A stretch of DNA of 64,000 nucleotides from Sphingomonas beigongshangi (GTDB lineage: Bacteria; Pseudomonadota; Alphaproteobacteria; Sphingomonadales; Sphingomonadaceae), in contig NZ_JADHDT010000007.1 in NCBI RefSeq assembly GCF_016820445.1, positions 186,001-250,000 on the forward strand, given 5' to 3'. The position numbers and the translations under genes were made by a program. Under the pieces are notes generated by a model that did no database searches, was not told the DNA's origin, and saw nothing but the letters and a program-made list of their open reading frames with translations. Positions 1 through 8,999 of this stretch are shown here, in pieces. Within the stretch, counting starts at the first letter, position 1; each line of letters opens with the position of its first letter.

Positions 1-1047
1 CGGCTTCATGCGCCCTTTGGCGGCGGTGGCTTCGTAGTTCTTGCGGATGACGCCGGTGCCGCGGTCAAGCGCCTCCTGTGCCATTTCGACGATGGTCACG
101 GGGATGCCGGCCGACAGGAAGTTCATCGCGATACCGCCGCCCATCGTCCCCGCGCCGATGACCCCGACGCGATTGATCGGGCGCAGTACGATATCGGCGG
201 AGATGTCGTCGATCTTGGCCGCCTGGCGCTCCGCGAAGAAGATGTGGCGCTGCGCGGCGGACTGCGTACCCATCATCAGCTTCATGAACTCGGCGCGTTC
301 AAATGCGATGCCTTCGGAAAACGGGACTTCGGTCGCCTTGACGACACAGGCGATATTGGCGGCAGGCGCCTCGAAGCCGCGGAAGCGCCGGGCATTGTCC
401 TTACGAAACGCTTCGACGGCGGCGGGATCGGCCTGTGCGCTCTTGTCGGAGGCGCGGGGGATCGGACGCTTGGCGGCGACTTCGCGGGCGAAGGCGATGG
501 CGTCCGCCTCCAGGCTGTCTTCGCCGACGATCTTGTCGATCAGCCCGGCGGCTTCGGCCTTCTTCGCGGAGATCGGATCGCCCTTTGCCGTCATCTCGAG
601 CGCGAGCGGCACGCCGGCCAGCCGAGGCAGCCGCTGCGTGCCGCCTGCGCCCGGCAGCAGGCCCAGCTTCACCTCCGGCGTACCGAGCTTCGCGGACGGC
701 ACCGCGACGCGATAGTGGCAGCCGAGCGCCACCTCGCAGCCGCCGCCGAGGGCGGTGCCGTGGATCGCCGCGACCACGGGCTTGGTGCATGCCTCGATCA
801 TATCGACCACCGCCGGCAACATTGGCTCGACGGGAGGCTTGCCGAACTCGGTGATGTCGGCACCGGCGAAGAAGGTGCGGCCATCGCAGCGGATCACCAT
901 CGCCGTGATCGAATCGTCCGCCTCGCCCTCCTTGATCGCTGCTTCCAGGCCCTGTCGTACCGCAGCGCCCAGTGCGTTGACCGGCGGGTTGTCGGAGATG
1001 ACGAGGAGGACGTCGTCGTGGCGTTCGGTGCGGATCGGCGAGGACAT
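1..1047 (-). CDS. Bifunctional enoyl-CoA hydratase / 3-hydroxyacyl-CoA dehydrogenase, FadJ/FadB-like (3' end outside window)
   Basis: This multifunctional beta-oxidation protein would hydrate 2-enoyl-CoA and then oxidise 3-hydroxyacyl-CoA with NAD. The first 349 residues are present and the C-terminus runs off the left edge; family members are about 680-730 residues. The crotonase domain occupies roughly residues 1-190, with the oxyanion-hole stretch [11 protein letters not shown] and catalytic-type glutamates at 105 (GGGCE) and 125 ([10 protein letters not shown]). The NAD-binding Rossmann motif [12 protein letters not shown] lies at about 294-305. The ATG at 1047 begins a continuous frame. 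It lies 25 bp downstream of the serine hydrolase gene on the same strand, so the two are probably co-transcribed. Substrate chain length cannot be read from the sequence, so FadB and FadJ are not separated here. Confidence 0.93.
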   Translation of the reverse strand, partial: MSSPIRTERHDDVLLVISDNPPVNALGAAVRQGLEAAIKEGEADDSITAMVIRCDGRTFFAGADITEFGKPPVEPMLPAVVDMIEACTKPVVAAIHGTALGGGCEVALGCHYRVAVPSAKLGTPEVKLGLLPGAGGTQRLPRLAGVPLALEMTAKGDPISAKKAEAAGLIDKIVGEDSLEADAIAFAREVAAKRPIPRASDKSAQADPAAVEAFRKDNARRFRGFEAPAANIACVVKATEVPFSEGIAFERAEFMKLMMGTQSAAQRHIFFAERQAAKIDDISADIVLRPINRVGVIGAGTMGGGIAMNFLSAGIPVTIVEMAQEALDRGTGVIRKNYEATAAKGRMKP

Positions 1048-1072
1048 GGCAAAGGCTCCAGAAGGTCTTGGA

Positions 1073-2299
1073 TCAGTTGAGAGCGGCGTAGATCATTGTC
1101 TTGAGTTCACGCCGGATCGGGTACAGCCCGGACGGGCTCAGCTGGGTCATGAACACCATATGCAGCCGCTCGACCGGGTCGATGAAGAAGGCGGTTGAGA
1201 ACATGCCGCCCCAGTAATATTCCCCCTTCGATCCCGGCATCATCGTTCGCGCGACATCCTGCGTCACGGCGAAACCGAGGCCGAACCCCGTGCCTGCATT
1301 CTGTGTCTCGCTGAACAGCGACCGCGACAAGCTCGACAGGTCCTTCCCGCCCGGCAGGTGATTCATCGTCATGAGATCGAGCGTTTTGCGGCCGACGAGG
1401 CGGGCGCCGTCCAGCGTGCCGCCATTTTCGCAGAGGCGGCAGAAACGATGGTAATCCAGTGCGGTCGAAACCAGGCCGCCGCCACCCGACAGGAGCTTCG
1501 GCCGACGGCTCCAGGCGCTGGCGCTGCCGCGGTCGTGCAGCACGCGGCCCTTGCCCTCGACGAGCGTCCAGCAATCCGTCAGCCGGTCTAGCTTGTCGTC
1601 CGGCACCTGGAAGAAGGTGTCGTGCATGCCGAGCGGGGCGAAGATCCTGTCGTGAAAGAAGGCGTCGAGCGCCTGCCCCGACACTCGCTCGATCACGGCA
1701 CCCAGCACGTCCGTGGCGACCGAGTAGTTCCACGCTTCCCCGGGGGAGAATTCCAGCGGAAGGCTCGCCAGCGCGGCGACGAAACCGTCGAGATCCAGAT
1801 TGCCGTGCCAGCTTTCGATCCGTCCCTCGCGATAGGCCGCGTCGATGTTCGATCGGTTCTGGAACCCATAGGTCAGGCCGGCAGTGTGACGCAGCAGGTC
1901 GAGCATGCGCATCGGCTCGCACGTCGGCCGGGTTAGGAACGGCACGCCACCGCCACCGCCATTGTAGACACCGATGGTCTTGAACTCGGGGAGGACGTGG
2001 TGGACTGGCGTATCGACCGCCACCTTGCCTTCCTCGACGAGCAACATGAAGGCGAGCGACGTGATCGGCTTGGTCATCGAGGCGATGCGGAACAGCGATC
2101 CCTCGTCGACCGCCGCGCCGCCCTCCCGCGCCGCGCCCTGATGGGAGAAGTGGACGATCTCCCCATCGCGGGCGATCAGGAGCTGCGCGTGGGGCAGGCG
2201 GCCGGACGCCAGATAGCGGTCAGCGATGAAGGCATCGATCGCCGCCAGCCGAGCGGGGTCGAAGCCATGCGTCGCTGGACTCTCGCTGATCATCCTCAT
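1073..2299 (-). CDS. Serine hydrolase of the beta-lactamase / class C esterase family
   Basis: This is a 408-residue protein of the beta-lactamase-related serine hydrolase family. The SxxK motif is SMTK (Ser-74, Lys-77). The second motif is YSV at 192-194 in place of the YxN of true class C beta-lactamases. A WGG triad near the C-terminus ([11 protein letters not shown]) stands where KTG or HGG is found. No signal peptide is visible, so it is probably cytoplasmic and more likely an esterase than an antibiotic resistance enzyme. The start is placed at ATG 2299; ATG 2293 is nearly as good, and the longer open frame upstream would run into the divergent ligase gene. It lies just upstream of the fadJ-like gene and is divergent from an acyl-CoA ligase, which suggests a role with acyl or ester substrates. 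Confidence 0.88.
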   Translation of the reverse strand: MRMISESPATHGFDPARLAAIDAFIADRYLASGRLPHAQLLIARDGEIVHFSHQGAAREGGAAVDEGSLFRIASMTKPITSLAFMLLVEEGKVAVDTPVHHVLPEFKTIGVYNGGGGGVPFLTRPTCEPMRMLDLLRHTAGLTYGFQNRSNIDAAYREGRIESWHGNLDLDGFVAALASLPLEFSPGEAWNYSVATDVLGAVIERVSGQALDAFFHDRIFAPLGMHDTFFQVPDDKLDRLTDCWTLVEGKGRVLHDRGSASAWSRRPKLLSGGGGLVSTALDYHRFCRLCENGGTLDGARLVGRKTLDLMTMNHLPGGKDLSSLSRSLFSETQNAGTGFGLGFAVTQDVARTMMPGSKGEYYWGGMFSTAFFIDPVERLHMVFMTQLSPSGLYPIRRELKTMIYAALN

Positions 2300-2409
2300 C
2301 CCATACCCTGATTTCGAAGCTGGACTTGTATCGCCTTGAGCGCCGTGCAAATCAACAGTAACCTTGCATCGAAACGCGATTGTCAGCGGCGACAGGAGAG
2401 GCAGAACCG

Positions 2410-4155
2410 ATGGCCAGCGACCCGATCGTTCCCCTTCCATCCTCGTGGCCGGCGATGTCGATGGACGCCGCCGCCGCGCTGCTTACCGCGCCCGGTGCCC
2501 CGTTCGAGATGGAGACGGTGCCGATCCGCGGACTGGCCACGCGCGTCTGGAAGAACGCGCCCGCGTCGATCCGCGAGCTGCTGCAGGCCAGCCGCGCGCA
2601 CGGCGACCGGGTCTTCCTAGTGCTCGAGGACGACCGCGTGACGTTCGAGGCCTTCTACCGCGCGACGGCGAGACTTGCCGAGCATCTCGTCGGGGCGGGG
2701 GTGGGGAAGGGTGATCGCGTCGCCGTGGCGATGCGCAACCTGCCCGAATGGCCGGTCGCCTTCTTCGCCGCGGCAGCGATCGGCGCGATCGTCGTGCCGC
2801 TCAATGCCTGGTGGACGGGCGCCGAGCTCGAATACGGGCTGGCCGACTCGGCGACGAAGCTGCTGATCGTCGACGCGGAGCGGCATGCCCGCCTGGCAGA
2901 CCATTATCCGGCGTTGCCCGCGCTCGACGGGGTCATCGTCGCCCGCAGCCGCGAACCGTCCCCCGGGGTCGAGCGGCTCGAAGCGGTGATCGGCTCGCCC
3001 AACGAGTGGGCTTTCCTTCCGGAGACGGTGCTGCCGCCGGTGGCGATCGACCCCGAGGACGACGCGACCATCTTCTACACCAGCGGCACGACGGGAGCGC
3101 CCAAGGGGGCATTGGGCACGCACCGCAACATCGTGACCAACATCCTGTCGAGCGCCTTCACCGCGGCGCGGAGCCATCTGCGCCGGGGCGAGATGCCGCC
3201 CGAGCCCGCGCCGCGCGTCTCGCTCGGCGTCATCCCGCTGTTCCATGTCACCGGTTGCTCGGCCGGGCTGATGGGCATGGTCGCCAGCGGCTCGACGCTC
3301 GTCATGATGCGCAAATGGGACGCGGGCCAGGCGCTGGCGCTGATCGAGCGCGAGCGGGTGACGATGACCGGCGGCGTGCCGACGATCGCCTGGCAGCTGC
3401 TCGAGCATCCCGACCGCGGCCAATACGATCTCTCCTCGCTCGAGACGATCGCCTATGGCGGGGCGCCGTCCGCGCCCGAACTGGTCCGGCGCATCCATGA
3501 GGAGTTCGGCGCGCTGCCCGGCAACGGCTGGGGCATGACCGAGACGATGGCGACGGTGACGCAGCACGGCGGCGAGGATTATCTCAACCGCCCCGACAGC
3601 GCCGGCGCCCCTGTCGCGACCGCCGACCTGCAGATCCGTGGCGAGGACGGCGTCACCGCGCTGCCGCCGGGCGAGATCGGCGAATTGTGGGCGCGCGGGC
3701 CGATGGTCGTGAAGGGCTATTGGAACAAGCCCGAGGCGACGGCGGCGACCTTCGTCGACGGCTGGGTGCGCACCGGCGACCTTGCCCGCCTCGACGAAGA
3801 GGGCTTCCTGTTCATCGCCGACCGGGCGAAGGACATGGTTATCCGCGGCGGCGAGAACATCTATTCGATCGAGGTCGAGAATGTCCTCTATGCCCATCCG
3901 TCGGTGACCGACGCCGCGCTGGTCGGCATTCCGCACCGCGTGCTGGGCGAGGAGCCGGTGGCGGTGGTCCATCTGTGTCCCGGCTGCGTCGCGACCGAGG
4001 CGGAACTGCAGGCCTGGGTGCGCGAGCGCCTCGCCGCGTTCAAGGTGCCGGTCGCGATCCGCTTCCTGCCAGAACCGCTGCCGCGCAACGCCAACGGCAA
4101 GATCCTGAAGACCACGCTCAAGACGCTGTTCGCCGACCGTGCCGCGGCTGCCTGA
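2410..4155 (+). CDS. Class I adenylate-forming acyl-CoA ligase (fatty-acid--CoA ligase type)
   Basis: This 581-residue acyl-CoA synthetase would activate a carboxylic acid to acyl-AMP and then to the CoA thioester. The core motifs are in order: the phosphate-binding loop YTSGTTGAPKG at about residue 224, GWGMTETMATV at about 373, GYWNKPEAT followed by GWVRTGDLA, the hinge region DRAKDMVIRGGENIYSIEVE, and the C-terminal catalytic lysine in NANGKILK at about 565. The ATG at 2410 is preceded by AGGAGAG at a suitable distance; an in-frame TTG at 2380 is less likely. It is divergent from the serine hydrolase/fadJ pair, with 110 bp between the starts, so the three probably feed one acyl-CoA pathway. 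The exact substrate is unknown. Confidence 0.92.
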   Translation: MASDPIVPLPSSWPAMSMDAAAALLTAPGAPFEMETVPIRGLATRVWKNAPASIRELLQASRAHGDRVFLVLEDDRVTFEAFYRATARLAEHLVGAGVGKGDRVAVAMRNLPEWPVAFFAAAAIGAIVVPLNAWWTGAELEYGLADSATKLLIVDAERHARLADHYPALPALDGVIVARSREPSPGVERLEAVIGSPNEWAFLPETVLPPVAIDPEDDATIFYTSGTTGAPKGALGTHRNIVTNILSSAFTAARSHLRRGEMPPEPAPRVSLGVIPLFHVTGCSAGLMGMVASGSTLVMMRKWDAGQALALIERERVTMTGGVPTIAWQLLEHPDRGQYDLSSLETIAYGGAPSAPELVRRIHEEFGALPGNGWGMTETMATVTQHGGEDYLNRPDSAGAPVATADLQIRGEDGVTALPPGEIGELWARGPMVVKGYWNKPEATAATFVDGWVRTGDLARLDEEGFLFIADRAKDMVIRGGENIYSIEVENVLYAHPSVTDAALVGIPHRVLGEEPVAVVHLCPGCVATEAELQAWVRERLAAFKVPVAIRFLPEPLPRNANGKILKTTLKTLFADRAAAA

Positions 4156-4220
4156 CGCGAGCGCCGCGGACGATGCAAGAAGCAGGGTTGCGTAGCGGAA
4201 AAATGCGCTAGAGCAGTCCC

Positions 4221-5456
4221 ATGATCGACGACCCCGTGCCCGTCCGCCAACCCGCCCTCTCCCCGGAGGACGAAGCGGCGCTGGGCGCGCCGCTGGTCCC
4301 GGGGCGCGACGAGATCGGCAGGATCGCGCAGCGGCGCGACCGGCTGCTTGCCGCGCTGACGCTGATCGCGGGCATCGGGCTGGTCGCGGGCATCCCCTTC
4401 GCGCTCAAGTCCGGCGCCGAATTCTTCCTCCCGCTGACCGCCGCGCTGGTCATCGCGATCGCGCTGGTGCCGGTACTGGAATGGCTGGAGCGGCGGCGCC
4501 TGCCGTCGGCGCTCGCGGCGCTGCTGTGCGTCCTGGTCTTCCTGCTGGTCGCCAACGTCGCGATCGCGGCGATCGTGGTGCCCGCCACCGACTTCTTTCA
4601 GCTGCTGCCCAGCCGGATCATGCGCATCCAGCACAATCTGTCGCCTCTGCTCGACCTCTATTCGACGCTCGAGAAGTCGGTGAACAAGCTGTTCCGGCAG
4701 ATCGCCTCCGCGCCGCCGCGCCAGCCGCAGACCGCCGCGGTGTCGCCGCCCAGTTCGATCCTGGAACTCGCCGCGACCTCGGCGCCGACGGTGATCATCC
4801 AGTTCTTCTTCGGCGTCCTGATCGTCTTCTTCTTCCTGTCGGGCTGGACGCGCATGCGCCGCCGGACGATCACCGGGCGGACCAGCTTCGACGGGGCGAT
4901 GGCGACCGCACGTGTCATTCAGGACGTGGTCGACGACGTATCGGCCTATCTGGGCACGATCACGCTGATCAACATCACGCTCGGCTGCGTCGTCGCGGCC
5001 GCGCTCTACTTCATCGGCATGCCATCGCCGCTGATGTGGGGCGGGATCGTGACCCTGCTCAACTACGTCCCCTATTTCGGCCCGATCCTGGCGGCGTTCC
5101 TGCTGGCGGTGGGCGGCATGATGACCTTCACCGACATCTGGGTCGCGATGCTGCCGCCGGCGGTCATGATCGGCTGTCACCTGGTCGAGGCGAATGCAAT
5201 CACCCCGCTGATCGTCGGACACCGGCTGACGATCAGCCCCCTGATGATCCTCGTCTCGCTCAGCTTCTGGGGCTGGGTGTGGGGGACGGCAGGCGCGCTG
5301 CTGGCGGTACCGCTGCTGATCATCATCCAGACGGTGATCGGCGCGGCGGGCAAGCCCGACATCGCCGGATTCCTCTTCGAGCATGGCACGCTGGTGCATC
5401 AGGAACGCGCGCGGCGGCGGAGAAACGAACGTGTCGACGACGCTAGCGAAGAATAG
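4221..5456 (+). CDS. AI-2E family transporter (PerM/TqsA-like membrane protein)
   Basis: This 411-residue inner-membrane protein has about seven or eight hydrophobic segments. They include a pair near residues 33-75, one near 95-118, one near 192-210 (FFFGVLIVFFFLSGW), one near 252-271, and a C-terminal group with the family-typical NYVPYFGPI and PLLIIIQTV stretches. A polar, coiled region lies between the second and third groups. The family was named after the E. coli AI-2 exporter TqsA, but most members have no proven substrate, and some act as ion antiporters or permeases. The gene starts 65 bp after the acyl-CoA ligase on the same strand, so co-transcription is possible. Nothing ties it to quorum sensing here. 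Confidence 0.88.
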   Translation: MIDDPVPVRQPALSPEDEAALGAPLVPGRDEIGRIAQRRDRLLAALTLIAGIGLVAGIPFALKSGAEFFLPLTAALVIAIALVPVLEWLERRRLPSALAALLCVLVFLLVANVAIAAIVVPATDFFQLLPSRIMRIQHNLSPLLDLYSTLEKSVNKLFRQIASAPPRQPQTAAVSPPSSILELAATSAPTVIIQFFFGVLIVFFFLSGWTRMRRRTITGRTSFDGAMATARVIQDVVDDVSAYLGTITLINITLGCVVAAALYFIGMPSPLMWGGIVTLLNYVPYFGPILAAFLLAVGGMMTFTDIWVAMLPPAVMIGCHLVEANAITPLIVGHRLTISPLMILVSLSFWGWVWGTAGALLAVPLLIIIQTVIGAAGKPDIAGFLFEHGTLVHQERARRRRNERVDDASEE

Positions 5457-5476
5457 GCCTCCTGAAGAATAGGCCG

Positions 5477-5505
5477 TTGACACCCCTGCGACCATCGCCT
5501 AGTCG
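5477..5505 (+). promoter_or_regulatory. Probable sigma-70-type promoter for the tRNA-Asp genes
   Basis: A perfect TTGACA at 5477-5482 is followed by a 17-nt spacer and TAGTCG at 5500-5505. This would start transcription near 5512, about 14 nt before the first tRNA. The -10 element is a poor match to TATAAT, so the call rests mainly on the -35 box and its position. Confidence 0.5.
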
Positions 5506-5525
5506 GCGCGCCTCAACGCTTCCAA

Positions 5526-5602
<77 letters not shown>

Positions 5603-5666
5603 CCTCTCACGAGGTGGCCGGATCTGCCGAGAAAACGCATAGCGCCATGCGCCGCGTGTCGTACAC

Positions 5667-5742
<76 letters not shown>

Positions 5743-5743
<1 letters not shown>

Positions 5744-5767
5744 CGCCCCAGAAGAGGGCGTTTGTTT
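5743..5767 (+). terminator. Rho-independent terminator after the tRNA-Asp pair
   Basis: ACGCCC (5743-5748) pairs with GGGCGT (5756-5761) around a 7-nt loop and is followed by a T-rich TTGTTT. From 5768 to 5964 I see no gene, only a short direct repeat of TTGTTTCCGGA-like sequence at 5760-5782. Confidence 0.7.
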
Positions 5768-5964
5768 CCGGATTGTTTCCGGAAGGTCACAAAAGTCGCA
5801 CACGTTTGGCCGTTTCGCGGTCGCCATGGGGAGCCGCGCGGATACAGGGCGCCCGTCCGCCTGATGACGACGCGTCCTATTCAGATCCCCGGCCCGGGGT
5901 GAGAAACAAGGGCGCTCGGCCCCGGCAGTCTCTTAACACAGATCAAGCGAAAAGTACAGGCGCG

Positions 5965-6171
5965 TCAGCGCCAGCGGCCCGTCTCCATCCAGCGCAGCAG
6001 CGGCTTGAGCGGTGCGATCCAGACGATCCCGGTGACGAGATAGAAGGGCAGTTGCAGCCACCATGCCCAGCCGCCGACGACCGGCGACAGGCTGGCGATG
6101 ACGACGCACCAGATCGCGATCAGCGCCAGAATGGCGAACATGCCGGCGGGCTTGCGCCAGGTCGGGGTCAC
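5965..6171 (-). CDS. DUF2842 small membrane protein
   Basis: This 68-residue protein has two transmembrane segments, MFAILALIAIWCVVIASL and a second around WWLQLPFYLVTGIVW. It ends in the basic tail RWMETGRWR, the arrangement of the DUF2842 family found in alphaproteobacteria. The function is unknown. The GTG at 6171 is chosen because it overlaps the TGA of the cyclo-ligase gene in a GTGA junction, a sign of translational coupling; an ATG farther upstream would lie well inside that gene. Confidence 0.8.
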   Translation of the reverse strand: MTPTWRKPAGMFAILALIAIWCVVIASLSPVVGGWAWWLQLPFYLVTGIVWIAPLKPLLRWMETGRWR

Positions 6172-6704
6172 GGGACTATCCACTCCGATTCGGTGACGAT
6201 GGCGTGCAGTGGCACGTCCCATGGGTCGGGGGCCAGCGCCGCCGTCTCCTGGACGGACCAGGCGACGCCGATTCGCCACGCATGCGGATGCCGGGCGAAG
6301 GCGCGATCATAGTGGCCGGCGCCCTGACCCAGGCGATTGCCGCGGCGGTCGAAGCCGACGAGGGGCGTCAGGATGATGTCGGGCGTGCCCTCATGCGACG
6401 AATCGGCAGGCTGGCGCAGGCCGAACGGGCCGGCGACGAGCGGGGAATCCGCATCCCAGGCGAGGAACCGGATCGGGGAGATGCGATCCACGACATGCGG
6501 CAGCACGACGACGCAACCCGCGGCCAAAGCGGCATGGACGAGGGGGAGGGGGTTGGCCTCGCTGCCGACCGGCACGTAGCTGGCGAGCGTCAGGCCCGGC
6601 GACAGACGCGCCAGGAAAGCAGGCGAGGGCGAAACGACGCCATTCCGCGCGAAGCCGTCGCGGACGGCGCGCAGACGGGCTCGAAGCGCTCGCTTGTCGG
6701 TCAT
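6168..6704 (-). CDS. 5-formyltetrahydrofolate cyclo-ligase family protein
   Basis: This 178-residue protein converts 5-formyl-THF to 5,10-methenyl-THF using ATP. The N-terminus KRALRARLRAVRD matches the basic start of the family. The C-terminal substrate-loop motif is seen as NRLGQGAGHYDRA (usual form RLGxGxGYYDR), and DIILTPLVGFDRRGNRLG is also family-like. The ATG at 6704 gives the usual length. The 6S RNA candidate and zapA lie upstream on the same strand; the zapA, 6S RNA, cyclo-ligase order is the one known from E. coli (zapA, ssrS, ygfA). Confidence 0.9.
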   Translation of the reverse strand: MTDKRALRARLRAVRDGFARNGVVSPSPAFLARLSPGLTLASYVPVGSEANPLPLVHAALAAGCVVVLPHVVDRISPIRFLAWDADSPLVAGPFGLRQPADSSHEGTPDIILTPLVGFDRRGNRLGQGAGHYDRAFARHPHAWRIGVAWSVQETAALAPDPWDVPLHAIVTESEWIVP

Positions 6705-6954
6705 GCCGGCGTCGTCGGGCCCGAGGCGCCCGCGCGCGCCGGACGCGGCCCCGAGCGACCGCTGCCGTGCGCCGTGCGCGGCGTCGCCCACCCTGTCCCT
6801 GCCGTTCGCATGTGCGCCGTCATCGCCGCGACGGTCCATAGTCCGCGATGCCGCCGATCGGCGCGTAACGCGCCACGGATCGTGGCGACACGGATCGATA
6901 TCTCATTCTGAGAGGAAGAGCCTGCATCATGTCCGCCATCGCGGTGCGGGATCA
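6705..6954. other. Gene-free interval between the cyclo-ligase gene and the 6S RNA candidate
   Basis: No convincing coding frame is present here. Open frames on both strands are arginine- and alanine-rich shadows. If the 6S RNA and the cyclo-ligase are co-transcribed, as in E. coli, this would be the leader of the latter. No clear promoter was recognised. Confidence 0.4.
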
Positions 6955-7122
6955 GGGGGCGGGTGGCGGGACCGCCGTGGCCGTTTGCCATCATATCCAC
7001 CGACGCCCAATACGTCAGGTGGGGACCATGTGCGTCAGGCCAGGGCCTGGGCAGGGACAGCCCCCGTGGATGAAGAATAGCCTCAGGGATTATCAAGGCT
7101 CGTACCGGGCAGAACCCGCCGC
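6955..7122 (-). ncRNA. ssrS: Probable 6S RNA (SsrS); ends approximate
   Basis: Position and sequence both point to 6S RNA, the regulator that binds sigma-70 RNA polymerase by mimicking an open promoter. On the minus strand, TCCCTGAGGCTATTCTTCAT closely resembles the E. coli 5' strand of the central bubble (UCCCCUGAGCCGAUAUUUCAU). ATCCAC shortly after it can pair with GTGGAT 60-70 nt later. GGGCGG near 7120 can pair with CCGCCC-type sequence near 6960 to close the rod. The element lies between zapA and the 5-formyl-THF cyclo-ligase gene, the usual setting. The ends are estimated from pairing and may be off by 10-20 nt. Confidence 0.65.
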
Positions 7123-7130
7123 CCACCTAT

Positions 7131-7439
7131 CTAGGCGCTCGGCGGCGTCTGCTCAAGGGCATCCGCAAGCGCTTCGAGACGATCGGCGATGCGGGCGAGC
7201 GCGGCCTCGCTGACCGCCGCGCCCTCGGGCGCGCGATTGCGGCTCTCGTCGAGCGCGTCAGCCAGCATCAGGGCGACGAACAGCATCGCGCGCTCGCCGG
7301 GGATGTTCGCGGCGGCGCGCAGGCCGGCCGGCCACAGCTCCGCGACCATCCGGCCGAGCTGCGTCAGGCGCGCCTCCTCGCCGTCGCGACAGGCGATGGC
7401 ATGCTGGCGGCCGCCGATGTCGAGCGTGACCTGCGCCAT
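7131..7439 (-). CDS. zapA: Cell division protein ZapA
   Basis: This 102-residue ZapA-family protein binds and bundles FtsZ at the Z-ring. It begins MAQVTLDIGGRQHAIACRDG, the typical beta-hairpin start, continues with the AMLFVALMLADALDE helix, and ends in a coiled-coil helix (LARIADRLEALADALEQ). The ATG at 7439 overlaps the TGA of the upstream coiled-coil ORF by one base (TGATG). The 6S RNA candidate follows directly downstream. Confidence 0.88.
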   Translation of the reverse strand: MAQVTLDIGGRQHAIACRDGEEARLTQLGRMVAELWPAGLRAAANIPGERAMLFVALMLADALDESRNRAPEGAAVSEAALARIADRLEALADALEQTPPSA

Positions 7440-7621
7440 CAGGCGGCGGTGCCCCGGGCGATCACCTCGTCGAGCGCGCTGACCGCTTCCGCCATCCGTG
7501 CCTTGAGCGCGGCATGGCGGCGGGCAAGCGCGTCGCCGGCGCGCGCGCGCGCGTCGATCGCCGCCTCGATCCTGGCGATGGCGGCGTCGATACGGTCTAC
7601 GGCGGAAGGATCGTCGGGCAT
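7439..7621 (-). CDS. Small coiled-coil protein coupled to zapA
   Basis: This 60-residue protein (MPDDPSAVDRIDAAIARIE...) is almost entirely helical, with heptad-like spacing of I, A and L. It has no signal or membrane segment. Its stop overlaps the zapA start (TGATG), so the two are translated together. A division role beside ZapA, for instance a ZapB-like partner, is inference from position only; I cannot assign a family. The ATG at 7621 was chosen because upstream sequence in this frame is proline-rich and lies in the divergent promoter region. Confidence 0.7.
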   Translation of the reverse strand: MPDDPSAVDRIDAAIARIEAAIDARARAGDALARRHAALKARMAEAVSALDEVIARGTAA

Positions 7622-7874
7622 TTCGAGGGAGGTAGGCGCGCTTCCCGGTGGCGGCAAGCGGGCAATCGCGCGTGCGGCGACGGGTGGGGGGATTTGCGCG
7701 AAGATGCGAGGCGTCGGGCATGCGGCCGCGAGCGTCCGTCCCTTCGCATGACCCATAATGACCCGCGACGGGCCGGCGCCGGTTGACAGCGGTACCCCCG
7801 TCCCCGCAAAGGCGCATGCGTCCGGCGCGAGCCCTTCTTTCGGCGTCGCGCTGCATCCCAAGAGGAGAGTCAGG
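7622..7874. other. Divergent promoter region between the zapA pair and gap
   Basis: No gene is seen in this 253-bp interval. It must hold promoters for both directions. TTGACA at 7783-7788 on the plus strand could be a -35 box for gap, but the sequence 17 nt downstream (GCAAAG) is a poor -10, so I do not call it as a promoter. Confidence 0.4.
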
Positions 7875-8885
7875 ATGACGGTAAAGGTTGCGATCAACGG
7901 CTTCGGACGGATCGGCCGCCTGGTCGCGCGCGCGATGATCGAGCGCGGCGGCGACGCGCTGGAACTGGTCGCGATCAACGACCTGGCCGATGCCAAGTCC
8001 AACGCCTGGCTGTTCAGCCGCGACAGCGTGCACGGCAAGTATCCGGGCACCGTCACCGCCGAGGGCAACGACCTGGTGATCGACGGCAAGCGCATCCGCG
8101 TGACCGCCGAGCGCGATCCCGCCAATCTGCCGCACAAGGAGCTGGGCGTCGACCTGGTGCTGGAATGCACCGGCTTCTTCACCGATCGTACCTCGTGCCA
8201 GAAGCATCTCGACGCCGGCGCCAAGAAGGTGTTGATCTCCGCGCCCGGCAAGAACGTCGACCTGACCGTCGTCTATGGCGTCAACCACGACAAGCTGACC
8301 GGCGAGCACACGATCGTCTCGAACGCGTCGTGCACGACCAACTGCCTGGCGCCGGTCGCCAAGGTGCTGAACGATGCGATCGGGATCGAGCGCGGCCTGA
8401 TGACGACGGTCCACGCCTATACCAACGACCAGAAGATCCTCGACCAGATCCACCCGGACCTGCGCCGCGCGCGTGCGGCCGCCATGTCGATGATCCCGAC
8501 CACGACCGGCGCGGCGCGCGCGGTCGGCGAGGTGCTGCCCGAGCTGAAGGGCAAGCTGGACGGATCGGCGATCCGCGTCCCGGTGCCTGACGTCAGCCTC
8601 GTCGACCTGACCTTCACCCCCGCGCGCGACGTGACGAAGGACGAGGTCAACGCGTTGCTCAAGGCGGCGGCCGAGGACGGCCCGCTGAAGGGCGTGCTGG
8701 TCTATTCGGACGAGCCGCTTGTCTCGATCGACCTGATGCATTCGCCGCAGTCGTCGACCGTCGACAGTCTGGAGACGGCGGTGATCGACGGCAAGCTGGT
8801 GCGCGTCGTCAGCTGGTACGATAACGAATGGGGCTTCTCCAACCGCATGGTCGACACGGCCACGGCGATGGCGAAGTTCTTGTAA
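7875..8885 (+). CDS. gap: Glyceraldehyde-3-phosphate dehydrogenase, type I
   Basis: This 336-residue enzyme oxidises glyceraldehyde-3-phosphate to 1,3-bisphosphoglycerate with NAD(P). Visible features are the N-terminal Rossmann motif [13 protein letters not shown], the catalytic cysteine in [13 protein letters not shown] (about Cys-153), and the C-terminal [14 protein letters not shown]. The ATG at 7875 follows GAGGAGAGTCAGG, a good ribosome binding site. pgk lies downstream, separated only by an inverted repeat and a MOSC gene, so this looks like a gap-MOSC-pgk unit. Confidence 0.97.
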   Translation: MTVKVAINGFGRIGRLVARAMIERGGDALELVAINDLADAKSNAWLFSRDSVHGKYPGTVTAEGNDLVIDGKRIRVTAERDPANLPHKELGVDLVLECTGFFTDRTSCQKHLDAGAKKVLISAPGKNVDLTVVYGVNHDKLTGEHTIVSNASCTTNCLAPVAKVLNDAIGIERGLMTTVHAYTNDQKILDQIHPDLRRARAAAMSMIPTTTGAARAVGEVLPELKGKLDGSAIRVPVPDVSLVDLTFTPARDVTKDEVNALLKAAAEDGPLKGVLVYSDEPLVSIDLMHSPQSSTVDSLETAVIDGKLVRVVSWYDNEWGFSNRMVDTATAMAKFL

Positions 8886-8906
8886 GATATGCTCCATGCC
8901 TGACGT

Positions 8907-8990
8907 CGTCATTGCGAGCATAGCGAAGCAATCCAGGGCCGCGCGCGTGACGCTCTGGATTGCCGCGTCGCTTCGCTCCTCGCAATGACG
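8907..8990. repeat. Dispersed palindromic intergenic repeat (REP-like inverted repeat)
   Basis: The arms CGTCATTGCGAG...CGAAGCAATCCAG (8907-8936) and CTGGATTGC...GCTTCGCTCCTCGCAATGACG (8954-8990) form a long imperfect hairpin. When translated the element reads as the HCEERSDAAIQ and DCFAMLAMT peptides that I recognise as a hallmark of a dispersed bacterial intergenic repeat. It lies between gap and the MOSC gene and could act as a processing or attenuation structure within the transcript. Confidence 0.75.
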
Positions 8991-8999
8991 GAGGAGCCT

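Noticed and set aside
1073..2299. A true class C beta-lactamase resistance gene
   Set aside because: YSV replaces YxN, WGG replaces KTG, and there is no signal peptide, so an esterase-like role is more likely.
3888..5495. A 535-codon minus-strand frame opposite the AI-2E transporter
   Set aside because: It is a highly charged shadow (Arg, Asp, His, Gln); the plus-strand frame has membrane helices and family motifs.
7783..7811. TTGACA-led promoter for gap
   Set aside because: The -35 is perfect but the sequence at the -10 distance (GCAAAG) does not resemble a -10 box, so it was not listed as a promoter.
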